The notes below the pieces were generated by a model. That model saw only the letters and a program-made list of their open reading frames with translations. It was not told the DNA's origin and made no database searches. This document shows, piece after piece, positions 1 to 11,099 of a DNA stretch of 64,000 bases. Source of the stretch: Eurosta solidaginis (Eukaryota; Arthropoda; Insecta; Diptera; Tephritidae). Each line of letters opens with the position of its first letter. Within the stretch, counting starts at the first letter, position 1. The stretch spans positions 172,870,672 to 172,934,671 of the forward strand of contig NC_090322.1 of assembly GCF_040869045.1 (NCBI RefSeq), given 5' to 3'. Position numbers and translations under genes: made by a program.

Positions 1-177
1 ATTAAACATTTTGACAATATCGTGAGTAGCGATTTTTGGCCCTCTGGGGCACTTATGCGGGAATTTGAATATAGGCGGAATAAGAGTGTTCCGAACTTAG
101 CAAAGATCCCTCTTAGTAACACTGAGTAAAAAAACTGAACGTAAAATCTGCTTTAGATATATTTTAACAAAATATTA

Positions 178-2435
178 TAGGCTTAAACACCAAGTTAACA
201 GAACTATTTTTAAAATCATTTAACTCAAGTTACGATATAATTGCTTTAACCGAAACCTGGCTGAAACCTCATGTTTTTAGCTCAGAGATCCTCTGTAATG
301 ACTACCAAATATATCGAAATGACCGCCTGCACAGAGTTGGAGGTGGAGTTCTGCTTGATGTACACTCTTAAATACCATCTGAATAGATTAGCGTACCCGC
401 CACCGATACAACTGAGTTCTTGTGCATACGCACACAACTAGCAAATATCCACATTTATTTGGCCATCTGTTATATCCTGCCATCTTCTGAACTGTCCGTT
501 TATATGCATCACATTTCCTTGCTAAAAACTGTTAATTCGATGCTAAAGCCTTCCGATTCCATTATTGTCTTGGGTGACTTCAATATGTCGCACATATCAT
601 GGTACATCTCTGACTTTAATATCGTACCAGTTTCGTCAAAGTCTTCCAACAATGAATTTCTAGACGGAATGTCTGAGCTGTGCCTTCAACAAATGAACAT
701 CCAATCGAATAAATTCGGAAGAGTATTCGATTTAGCCTTTGTGGATGATGACTCTAAATATTTCATTAGTCGATGCGAACCCATTATTGAACCTGAAGAT
801 GCTTACCACCCTTCCCTCAAAATAGTTTACGAAGTTGTAAGTAATGCTTGTAACAGCGGCAATAAACGATACAACTCCAGTTATCGTTTTGACTTTGCGA
901 AGGCCAATTTCAAAAAATTAAATCGTGATCTATCTCGAATAGTGTGGCCAATATTTAATGCTGATGTGGAGCAAAGCGTTTCTCACTTTTACAATACCAT
1001 TTACTGTCTTTTTGAAAAATACCTGATACCTAAGCGGATTTGTGTACATTCCGATACAAGCCAAGTATGGTTCACTAAAGAGCTGAAAATTTTAAAGAAT
1101 AAAAAGTCTCGATCTTTAAAGTTGTTCAAAAAGACGGGTTTACATAACCATTACTTACAGCACTCGATTCTACGCTGCAAGTATTTTCAATTGAACAAAA
1201 AGTGTTAGAAAGCTTATCTTTGTAAAATGAAAAGAAATGTAACTTGCAAAAAGGGTTTCCATCATCCATGAAATTCCAAGATAATATTTCCAGCGATGAT
1301 CAAGAGATCGTCGGAATTTTTCAAATCAAATTACTCTATTGAAACCAACGTTTCGCCTAATGAATACCCGTACCATATTGATTCATGTTATTCAATCAGA
1401 GCTCCATTTATATCTTCAGAAGATGTATTATCTTATCTATGAAAGTATTATATACATACGGCCCTAACAGGATCCCGACACACTTTTTTAAAAAATGTGC
1501 TGCAAACATCTATCAGCCGCTAACAGATTTATTTAATTTATCTTTAATTTATGGCGTTTTCCCAACAATGTGGAAGGAATCTTTTCTTATCCCGCTTCAT
1601 AAAAATGGAAGCAGGTCTTCAATAGGAAACTACCGGGGCATAGCAAAGTTATCCGCTATCCAAAGTTATTGGAGGCTTTGTTACCCACCACCTAACATTC
1701 TCTATTTCCCCCATAATTGCAAGCTCGCAATATAGGCAAATCAGCTATCCAATACCCAATTTACTAGAATTTACCACCCAAATTTCTAATTGATTTAGAA
1801 AAGGCCTTAACACTGATGTAAATTACACCGATTTTAGTAAAGCTTTCGACAAAGTATCACACCCATTACTTATTCATAAGCTCGGTCAACTCGGTTTTCA
1901 ACGCCGTCTTATATGTTGGATTTCTTCGTATCTTGGTAATCGTACGCAAAAATTAATCTTTAAAAATACACTTTCTGGGGTTATCAATGTGTCGTCTTGT
2001 GTTCCTCAGGGCAGCTACCATGGTATGATTCTGTTCTTGTTGTTCATAAACGATATATCTAATATAATTAAATACTCAAAAATCTTGATGAACGCAGACA
2101 ATGTAAAACTTTTAAAATCATGTGCCTCGGCTGAAGAATATTCCTTGCATCAAATGGATTGAAATCACTTGGTTACCTGGTGCAATGTAAATTATATGCC
2201 GCTCAATCTAAAAAAATGTAAATTCATGTGTTTTTCTCGGAGAATTTTGCCACCAGCTTCATATACAATTAACAACAATAGTCTAGAAACTGTAAATAAT
2301 TTTATTGACCTGGAAATCATGATGGATTCCAAACTTAGTTTCAATCTTCATATTAATGCTACAGTGAATAAAGGCGAAGGTGTTTTTGCATTTGTTAAAC
2401 GGTGGTCAAAAGAATTTAACGACCCTTACATAACT
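178..2435 (+). pseudogene. CR1/Jockey-type LINE remnant, 5' part (endonuclease + RT)
   Basis: Decayed ORF2 of a non-LTR retrotransposon, which would nick DNA and reverse-transcribe its own RNA. From about 178 the frame reads an apurinic-type endonuclease with LTETWLKPHVF and GGGVLL, then IVLGDFNMSHISW near 560-600. The RT begins near 1460 (GPNRIPTHFFKKCA, ESFLIPLHKNGS, NYRGIAKLS) and resumes near 1820 with YTDFSKAFDKVSHPLL and CVPQGS. The catalytic box, normally F/YADD, reads NADN near 2095, so the polymerase is dead. There are in-frame stops near 370 and 386 and at 2160, plus several frameshifts between 1209 and 1820. The coding sequence stops abruptly at 2435, where another LINE has inserted, and continues at 4785. 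The lack of RNase H and the C-terminal style suggest CR1 or a relative; the clade is an inference. Confidence 0.85.
2427..2435 (+). repeat. Left target-site duplication of nested LINE
   Basis: The 9-mer TACATAACT here is repeated exactly at 4785-4793. The outer LINE reads NDPYIT on the left and YITKALFITLVRPILEYGS on the right, so removing 2436-4793 restores its protein frame. This fixes the inserted segment and its polarity. Confidence 0.9.
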
Positions 2436-4784
2436 GTACACGCTCAACTTATCTACTCTTTGGAGTTATCAGCCAACTGGCTGCGGCACATATATACCGC
2501 TTGTTTGGCTATGAACTATATTCCGTGTGCATGGAGGAGCGCCACGGTCATATTCATTCCTAAGGCAGGCAAAGCCTCTCACTACGAGCCGAAGGACTAC
2601 AGACCTATCAGTCTTTCATCCTTCGTACTCAAGACCCTAGAGAGAATAGTTAGCGATTTTCTCACTACAAGTATTGATAGGAATCTCATTTCGGGCTATC
2701 AACACGCGTACAACAAAGGTAAATCTGCGGAGACTGCGCTACACAGCCTAGTCTCTACTATAGAACATCCTTGTTCGAAAAGGATTATTGTCTTGTGGCC
2801 TTCCTAGACATTGAAGGAGCATTCAACAATATAGGTCCAGACGCCGTTAACAATGCTTTAACTGATCTGGACGTAAATAGACCCCTAGTGGGACTGATTG
2901 ATCAACTGCTCAGGGGAAGGAAAGTGCTTTCCTCACTGGGGAAGGTTGATATAACACGATTTGTCGCAAGGGGCACGCCCCAGGGTGGTGTCCTTTCCCC
3001 TTTACTATGGAACCTAACGGTAAGCTCGTTATTAAGAGATACTAGTTGGGGGAGCGGGAAGGTCGTGGCATATGCTGATGACCTAGCGATTGTCTACAGA
3101 GGCAAGTTCCCTCAAGCTTTATGCCACTTGATGCAGGTAGCATTGCGAGAGGTTTCCCTGTGGGCTTCCCGATGTGGACTCAGCGTCAACTCCGATAAAG
3201 TAGAGCTTGTCTTATATACCAAACGATACAAAATACCATCGTTGAACCTACCAGAACTAAATGGGGTGCGCCTAAGCATGGCAGAGAAAGCCAAATTTCT
3301 AGGCGTAGTTTTAGACAAAAAGCTGAACTGGAAGGACAACGTTATTCAGCGACAAAAGAAAGCGTACATTGCATTATATACGTGTAAAAGAGCCATTGGC
3401 AAAAAATGGCGACTCACCCCCAACATATGCAGATGGATTTATACCGCGATTATCAGACCCATACCGCTGTATGGGGTAGTCGTATGGTGGCCAGCCTTGA
3501 GCAAGGCGTCAAACCTAAACTTGTAGGGTAAAGTCCACAGATTCAGCATGATAAGCATAAGCGGGGCTCTAAGAACAACGCCTAGCGAAGCTCTTCAGGT
3601 CATTCTTGACATCCTTCCATTGGATCTGGCTGGTCATCGAGCAGCGGCAACGTCAGCCCTGCGTCTAAGGGAGTTGTCGTGTTGGAACAACAAGACCACA
3701 GGACACTCAAGTATACTAAACAAGTACAGTTTGCTCCCTCCTAGCACGGATCGCTGTGCGACCACAACAGTTGCGGAAACCAACTTTAAGATAAACATAC
3801 CCAGCAGGGATGACTGGACGGAGTCGGATAAGTGCCTTGCTATGAGCAACAGCATTTCCATATACACGGACGGCTCCAAGCTAAACGGTAGATTTGGAGG
3901 TGGAGTATACTCAAGGGACCTTGACCGCCAGCTCTCATTCAGACTACCCGACCACTGCAGTGTACTCCAGGCAGAAGTTGCAGCCATAATGGAAGGCGCA
4001 GCTAGGATAGAGATATACAATGTCGGCAAAGAAATTTTTATCTTCAGCGACAGCCAAGCTGCCATAAAATCTCTGGGCTCCCGCTCGTTCAATTCTGAAC
4101 TAGCACTAAACTGTCGCCGATCTCTTCAAGAGATGGTTCAACAGAACCGTGTACACCTCACATGGGTCCCTGGACATAGGGATATCGAGGGAAACTGCAT
4201 TGCAGATGAACTCGCTAGGCAGGGTACAACCAAGCAGGTTCTTCCTGGACAAGAACGCTTAGGTATGCCCCTGCCCACATGCAAGCTAATGCTAAAAGAG
4301 CACATCTACCGTCAAGCCGACGAAAGATGGCTACAAACACCGGGGTGTCGAACATCGAAAGAAACCTGGCCTAAATGGGATCCTAAAAGATCCCGTCACG
4401 TGTACAACCTAAGAAGGGATACAATTTCCACACTTGTGGGGGCACTAACGGGTCATTGCCTCATAGGTAGGCATGCAGAAAGGTTAGGAGCGCCTTATCG
4501 TCGTTGCTGTAGAAGCTGTAAAAACGATGAGGAGGATGAAACGGTGGTTCGCCTCATTTGCAACTGTGCAGCACTAAGCGGAGCATGGCAGCGCTTTCTG
4601 GGAGCTCCATTTCTTGATAATCTGAGTCAGGTTGTGGAGCATGACGTAACGACCTGGTAGCTTTCATCAGGTCCTCAAAATGGTTCGAAGAGGAAAGGTA
4701 ACGGTGTTTTTCGTGGTATCACAACGGGCCTAGTACTACTGGCCTAAGTGTGCCCTCGGGCAGCCACCCCAACCTAACCTAACC
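2436..4784 (+). mobile_element. 5'-truncated LINE with RT, RNase H and CCHC (I/LOA-like), nested
   Basis: A non-LTR retrotransposon lacking ORF1 and the endonuclease. The RT starts at once (AWRSATVIFIPKAGK, DYRPISLSSFVLKTLER) and has FLDIEGAFNNI, GTPQGGVLSPLLWNL and an intact AYADD box near 3070-3085. An RNase H domain follows with IYTDGSKLNG (about 3860), LQAEVAAIMEG (3965), FSDSQAAI (4045) and WVPGHRDIEGNCIADELA (4165-4215), so the four acidic residues and the His are all present. A CxxC...H...C knuckle (CRSC...ICNC) ends the protein near 4570. Damage is light: one frameshift near 2765-2780 and one TAG at 3524-3526. The 3' end is CAACCTAACCTAACC and the TSD is 9 bp. The RNase H suggests the I or LOA group; the clade is an inference. 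Confidence 0.9.
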
Positions 4785-5532
4785 TACATAACTAAAGCAC
4801 TTTTTATAACATTAGTTAGGCCAATATTAGAATACGGCTCAATAATTTGGAATCCGCGTTATCAAGTCCATGCAGACAGTCTCGAATCAATACAAAAACA
4901 ATTTTTACTATTTGCCTTAAGAAATTTTCAATGGGACTCTTTAACTAATCTTCCACCTTATACTAATCGATTAAAGCTTATCAATCTTTCAACTCTTGTT
5001 AGTCGAAGGAAAATGCTTGGTGTAATATTTATGAAAAAACTTTTAAATGGATTAATTTCGAGCCCATTACTTCTGAATGAAGTGAACTTTTGCGTTCCCT
5101 CTCGGACATAGAGACACTTCAAACCTCTTCTGCTGAAACAATGCAGAACGAATTTCCAACTAAATGAACCTTTTCGGCGTTTATGCCAAGATTATAACTC
5201 ACAGTCAAACACATTTGATGGCTCGGCCTCCCTTTTTTCTATAAAAAAGATTGTTCTCATCTCTCTTAATAATTAATGTATAATACGTTTGCTTCTGTTC
5301 TCTTTAAGCATTACGCTTGGCTGATGAAATCTCTTCTGTAGCTGAGCAGTCTCAGATCGCGACACTTGACAAACCGCTGCCCATCAAAGACTCGGCAAAA
5401 ACAAAAAAAGTTATTAAAATTTAGTATGTATATATATATAAATCGATCGCGTGAACAGGATTAGCCTGGTTTTATTGGGCCACTTGAAGGCAGCGCGCTG
5501 CCACAACGTCCATTACAAAAAAAAAAAAAAAC
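4785..5532 (+). pseudogene. CR1/Jockey-type LINE remnant, 3' part and 3' UTR
   Basis: This continues the LINE begun at 178 after the nested insertion; the first 9 bases are the right TSD. It reads ITLVRPILEYGSIIWNPRY, RLKLINLSTLVSRRKMLGV and ends SNTFDGSASLFSIKKIV..ISLNN near 5270, a normal C-terminus for an RT without RNase H. A 3' UTR of about 240 bp follows and contains two recognisable blocks: CTGAGCAGTCTCAGATC (near 5343) and GAACAGGATTAGCCTGG (near 5454). It ends CCACAACGTCCA at 5512, then a run of about 16 A. The same UTR blocks recur at 24487-24790 (minus), 31250-31330 and 60427-60494, which defines the family's 3' end. Confidence 0.85.
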
Positions 5533-6815
5533 TTACTCAAAGTGTGAGTTGAGTTAGGATAACGTATAAAAAAACAATTTTTACTCAAACGAAAGACAAT
5601 CAGTTATGGGTATTATGAGTATGAATTGTCCCCATCTTACATATATTATTACTTCGATTCACCATCTTATAGCTATTGCGATTTCAAAAATAGTTTTCGA
5701 TTACGAATCGTAACACACGATACGGTCCTAGTTGTGCCTATATATCTCTATTCTTAGATATTGTGGACCTTACAGTTTTATTTTTAAACCAGAATTCCCT
5801 ACATATATTTATTTTTAGATTTTTAAACTTTTTGGGTTTATTTTAAAACAAGTTTGAGATTTCAGACTTGCTATTCGGTTAAGTTTAAAATTTAAGCCCA
5901 ATTAAATTAGAAAACAGAGTAGTGAATTGAAAGGTCTTAAATGTAGCTGTAAAGTGTTTCAGCGATGAATGGTTCAAAATTAAGGCTCACATTTGTAAGC
6001 GTGTACACATCTGTCACTTATATGTGTTAAGATGTGCACCTAGTACCTATGCATATATGGAGATTAGCATAAGCATATTGCTTACGTATGTATGTGCTTC
6101 TCTCTAGCCTGTTAACCTTATTCCTTTCTTTACAGTCTGGTGCCTGTTTTCCTACAAATGCTTGACTTAATTCCTTCCACTTCACACAGCCAACGTTAAT
6201 CAACTTTGTGCGAAAACATTTCATACATACATACACGCCTCTATACATATATATGAGCCCCAACTATATACAATAGTCTCTCTTTTTTTTGCACTTTTTC
6301 ATTAGCTCTCTAGCCTAGCGCTATCTTTGCTGCGCTGTCAACACGCTTGTACATTTCGCATTTGTTGTCAGTTCACATTAATTTCACTTTTTATGAACAA
6401 TGTGAACGCCCTCACTTACGCTGGGCGTTTGTGTGCGTGTGCTTATCTTCATATATTCGTACATTCAATTGCACCTATGTATGTGTGTGTGTTAGTTTAT
6501 AAATTTCTTTTTGTTGGACATCTGCGTTTTTATGCCGCTTTGTTTGTGTTGCACCTGCCATGTCTACCGTCGCATATTCCTTTCATTGTTGATGTTTTTC
6601 TGTGCTCAGTCACTTTATTAATGTGCGACTTTATTCCCGTTATTAATAAAAATTTTCGCGCTTCACTAACCTTTTCTGTACGCAGTCAATAGTTTGTTGT
6701 TTTGAAATTTCTTTTATTATTCCCTTTTGTTTAATTTGCGCTTTTTGCTTAGTTTTCGTCGTTATTCTTTTATGTTCTTTTGCCTGCTGCAGTAGTGGTC
6801 GCCATCCTAAGAGTG
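5533..6815. other. No gene recognised; AT-rich with short tandem tracts
   Basis: I see no supported coding sequence. There are small catacata and tgtgtg tracts near 6225-6255 and 6430-6495. The short open frames on both strands have low-complexity composition and no motif. Confidence 0.5.
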
Positions 6816-7827
6816 CTTCGCACACAGAGCATATTAACTTTGATTGGATAACGGTTGGTTGTAGAGGTATAAAGAAATCGAGATAGATATAGACTTCCAT
6901 ATATCAAAATCATCAGTGTCGAAAAAAATTTGATTGAGCCATGTCCGTTCGTCCGTCCGCCTATCCGTCCGTCCGTCCGTTAACACGATAACTTGAGCAA
7001 ATATTGAGATATCTTCACCAGTGGGCTTATCTGGGCCGAGAATTAATTGGTATTGAAAATGAGCGTCCGATAACCACGCCCACTTTTCCGATACCAAAAA
7101 TTAGAAAAATGGAAAAAATCGGACCATTCAAAAACGAATACCGCTAAGCTAATAAAATTTGGTGGTTGAATGGGTTTTGTGACGCAAAGCAATAATTTCA
7201 ACAAATTTTGAAACAGTGAAGATAATCAGAACCACGCCCACTTTTATATAAAAGATTTTTAAAAGGGTCGTGTATGAATAAAATAAGCTATATCTTTGCA
7301 AAAAATAGCTTTATATCAATGGTGTTTCATTTACCAAGTGGAATTATAACAGGAAAAAGCTAAAAATTCAAATTTTTGAAAATGGGCGTGGCACCGCTTC
7401 TTTTTTGACCAACTAATTGTTTATGTTTCGGGAGGCATAACTAGAAGAAAAATTAACGGAACGTAATAAGATTGGGTGCACATAATTTCGATATAGCAGG
7501 AAATATTTCTAGTAAAAATGGATGGGATCAGTTAAATATCACGCCCACTTTTATATATAAAGGATCTTTATAAGCGTCGTAGATTAGAATAATAAGCTAT
7601 ATCTTAGCAAAAAATATTTTTGAATCAATGATATTTCCCTTACCAAGTTTTATTGTAAGAGTAAATTGGCAGACATTTTTTCCCTATTCTGATCAAGCAT
7701 AACAAAAAAGTAAATCCCTTGTAACAATATTCGAAAAAGTAATTTATCTGTAATGAACTGTACAATTGAAATTCACGCTGAGTATATAATGTTCGGTTAC
7801 ACCCGAACTTAGACAACTTTACTTGTT
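6816..7827 (-). repeat. Interspersed repeat 'CGCCCACTTTT', copy A
   Basis: Runs from GCATATTAACTTTGATTGG with the AATCGAGATAGATATAGAC block through several CACGCCCACTTTT motifs to GTTCGGTTACACCCGAAC and a terminal ACTTGTT. Read from the right it begins with the AACAAGTAA..GGCTAAGTTCGGGTG end seen in copy B at 20557, so it lies in the opposite orientation. It contains a CCGTCCGTCCGTCCG simple tract near 6950-6980. No transposase is present. The superfamily is unclear: it has short terminal palindromes and no clear TSD. Confidence 0.75.
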
Positions 7828-8935
7828 CTAATTAATTTTAGTCGGCTTGTAATTATATTTTGTTTTTTAAGTTTTTACCGTTTTGCAGCTTCCGAGTTTT
7901 TGAGGTCTTTAATTAATGAGGCTTCTGTCGAAATATGAATTTACTGACGTATAGGAATACGAATTTCGATGCAATACTTTACCATATCGTTTTTTTTGCC
8001 ATCGATAGCGATATTTTATACTCGATACTTTTGTGGCGATACGCTCCGGCATCGAGTTTTCGATAAAAAGTGGAAATATACAAGGAGAGACTAACTAATC
8101 TACCAAATAGGCGGCCCTTTTATGTTTCTTTCTACCAAACAGTAAGCAGTCTCTAGGCACTAATAGACATTTGTGAATGAGAATAAACTTTGAGACAAAA
8201 GCTTTATAGAAAATTGTGTTTTTTTTTTTTATAAAACACAATTGTCTTCTGAGAATTAAAAACTAATAAAAATAAAACTAAAACTAAACAACTTTGGTCA
8301 AATGTGGACATGTGCCATTTTAATAAACAATAATTTAAATGCGATATTCACGAAACCCTGTTTATATGTTTATGATAATTTGTAATTTTGGTAAAAACCA
8401 TACCGAAGTCCTATGATCAAATCTCGTAGTACGACAGCTGGACGCTTCATTAAAATTTTTGATGTATGCCTTTTAACGCTAGCTGGCAGACAAACGATGT
8501 CCATGAAAATCTCAGAAAGTATCTTCACTTTTCGTTTTGGGGAGTAAACGCCAACTTTCATTTGGAACTTGAAATTCGCCTACTTTAAGATGCAAATATT
8601 GGACTGCATAGTTGAACCGTTTATTATTATTATAAATTTATTATCGATACCTTGGGTATCGAAACCGATACTATCGGGTACGAGCGGGTAAAGAGCGATG
8701 CTTTTAATGAGTACTGTATCGATACTTTGATTTGATATCGTGTCCCCACTGGCGCAACGTTAAAGTTACTCATACGCCGTATTGCTCTTAAGCAGTTGCT
8801 TAGAGAATTCCATGCTTTCTACAAGAAAATCGTATGAATTTTTGCAGTTTTCGTCTTTAACTTAACTTTATGAACCAAAGTGCCATGCCCATGAATATTG
8901 TGTGTCAAACGTCTAAAAAAAATAAAAACTTCCTT
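7828..8935. other. No gene recognised; scattered TATCGATA motifs
   Basis: TATCGATA-type words cluster near 7995-8060 and 8640-8740, on both sides of an AT-rich core. I could not pair them into convincing terminal inverted repeats. A 63-codon minus-strand frame near 8370-8560 has no recognisable motif. Confidence 0.4.
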
Positions 8936-9345
8936 TTAAAAATTTATTTCCCTCACATATGTGCTGTTCTCGCTTCTGCAGGTCATGTTATTGACGACAC
9001 GGGATAGGTTGCCAAGTATACCTTCTACTCTCCTTCGTTGTTGAGCGATGTGCTTGCATACGAAGAAAGTGTGGCGTACGTTGTATAATTTGCCGCAGTA
9101 CAGACAGTTCGGGGTTTCAAGCTTCCCCATTCTGTGGAGATATTCGTATTGAAGTTATAAGTATTTATTCCAACCGAGGGTTGAGTTCAGGAATTAGTTC
9201 CCTACTCAACTTTCCTTTCGCGCTGTTGCTCTACTCGCTTCCGACCTGCTGTCGCATATTGAATTTCGTTTCTCATGGAGAAGATATATCAGCATTGTTC
9301 CCGCAACGACAACTTCTGGCGAGACTGTAAGCCGAAGCTATTTGC
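8936..9345 (-). pseudogene. R1-like LINE C-terminal remnant with zinc knuckle
   Basis: On the minus strand, frame-hopping segments read TVSPEVVVAGTMLIYLLHEK, then ELIPELNPRLE, then RMGKLETPNCLYCGKLYNVRHTFFVCKH. The order and wording fit the C-terminal region of R1-clade LINEs: a linker, a W..LIP..PWL-like motif, then the CCHC knuckle C-x2-C-x6-H-x4-C. The last 64 codons are open and end at 8936. Upstream has a stop and at least two frame changes. No RT core is visible; 5' of it lies a minisatellite. Confidence 0.65.
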
Positions 9346-9489
9346 AGCGACTCTCTGCGTTGGGACTTATCAAAATACAATATTGAGTAAACAAAATTCT
9401 ACAAGTTGGAGCTGAGATCGATATATTTGGGGATAATAAGTAAAATCTATACGAAGCATGTGGAATCTTGCGTTCGATTTCTCATATAC

Positions 9490-10095
9490 ACCGTTTCCAG
9501 TTTAGTTCAGAAAATTACAACTCAAGTTCAAAAAATTACAATTAAAGTTCAGAATTTCTAATTTAAATTTAGGAAATTGCCATTCAAGTTCAGAATTTTT
9601 TTTAGAAAGTAACAAAATAACAATTTAAGTTCAGAATTTTCAATTTAAATTAAGAGAGTTACAGCTCAAGTTCATAAAATTATAACTCAAGTTCAGAAAA
9701 TTACAATTAAAGTTCAGAAAACTGTAGTTCAAGCTCAGAATTTCTAATTTAAATTCAGAAAATTATAATTCAAGTTCAGAAGCTCCAATTTGAGTTCAGA
9801 AAATTGCAACTCAAATTCAGAAATTCCAATTTAAGTTCAGAAAGTTACAGTTGAAGTTCAGAAAATTACAATTAAAGTTCAGAAAACTGTAGTTTAAGCT
9901 CAGAGTTTCTAATTTAAATTCAGTAAATAACAATTCAAGTTCAGAAGCGCCAAGCTAAGTTCAGATAATTCCAACTCAAATTCAGAAAATCTAATTTAAG
10001 TTCAGAAAGTTATAGTTGAAGTTCAGAAAACTACATTTCAAGCTCAGAACTTCCAATTCAAATTAAAAAAATTATAAATTAAATCAGAAAATTAG
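9490..10095 (+). repeat. Minisatellite, ~22-24 bp unit around AAGTTCAGAAAATTACA
   Basis: About 25 degenerate copies of a unit such as CAAGTTCAGAAAATTACAA, with variants ending AATTTC and AAGCTCC. Longer blocks repeat as well: ATTAAAGTTCAGAAAACTGTAG appears near 9708 and again near 9867, implying higher-order duplication of roughly 160 bp. Confidence 0.85.
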
Positions 10096-11099
10096 TCAGC
10101 TTCATTATTGTCAGCAACTTTAAAAACAAAATTGGGGAAACGTGCAATCCATTTTCGGTTAACTTCCCTTGTAGCTAGAAACTTGAAAACTTCAGGCCAC
10201 CTAGAAATTTTAACAAAATGGAAAAAACTGCGCTGGATGCAAGGTGAGATAACTAGAAACTCCTTTCGAAATTTGTAATCTTTGATTTAAATTTGAAAAA
10301 GAGGTTCGGAAACCATTGACAGTGCAATATGTACCACACTGATCGGGATATTTAGAGAAACCAAACAGAGCTGGAGAGCCTTGCTATTCATTTATGAGGG
10401 CTTCCACTTAGGTACAGACTTGAAGCTCAGCACGCGGCGAGAATGGAGGGGAACAGTTTCGTTAGGTGACGCTCGGATCAAGCCAATAAGAAAATTCATC
10501 CCACGTTTTTAATCTTCTTACAGATTTTTTTTTGGTAACAAAGCATTTGTTTTTTATAAATTTTTTGTAAAGTCCTTTATATTTAATTATTTTAATCACT
10601 TTCTACAAATACTGATACCACTTTTGGGGATATTTTAGCTTTCAAAATAACAGACCAGACAACACATCTTAAATTTTGTCATTTGCCTCGAAATATAAAA
10701 ATCACCCGGCGCAAATATACATAAAAGCGTGACATAATTATGACACGTATTACACGTAAACCTATAAAGAAAAAAGTGAAATTAAGTAGCATAAAAATAA
10801 TTTGTTTTCCCAAAGACAGATGGCATTATTTTCTAACGACTTCCATACCTATGGAGTAAATAAAGAAGCTTAGTCATCCCAGTGTAGTTTGCCAAAGGCG
10901 ACAAACCTTAAGTAAACTTCCTTGCCAACACAATAAATCAACCCAGCAAGAAAACTTCTAGCTAGGAACTAGTCAAAAGATCCATATTTTAGTATATTTG
11001 ATTTGGAGGCAAGAACCAAATCAGTTTTCTTTAGTTCAGACAAAATTCATACGATGGGATTCCTATAGTGGCTCGTTAATATACCAGTTATTGGTCGTA
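10096..11099. other. No gene recognised
   Basis: AT-rich DNA with no supported coding sequence, RNA or terminal repeat that I can see. Confidence 0.4.

Noticed and set aside
3634..4092. Minus-strand frame of 152 codons
   Set aside because: Shadow of the RNase H LINE coding strand.
4770..4784. Interstitial telomere repeat
   Set aside because: Only 2-3 CCTAA units at LINE 3' ends with TSD evidence; better explained as the LINE tail.
8370..8561. 63-codon minus-strand frame as a gene
   Set aside because: No motif, no context and no repeat copy to support it.
9490..10095. CRISPR-like array
   Set aside because: Units are degenerate and contiguous without unique spacers; eukaryotic minisatellite.
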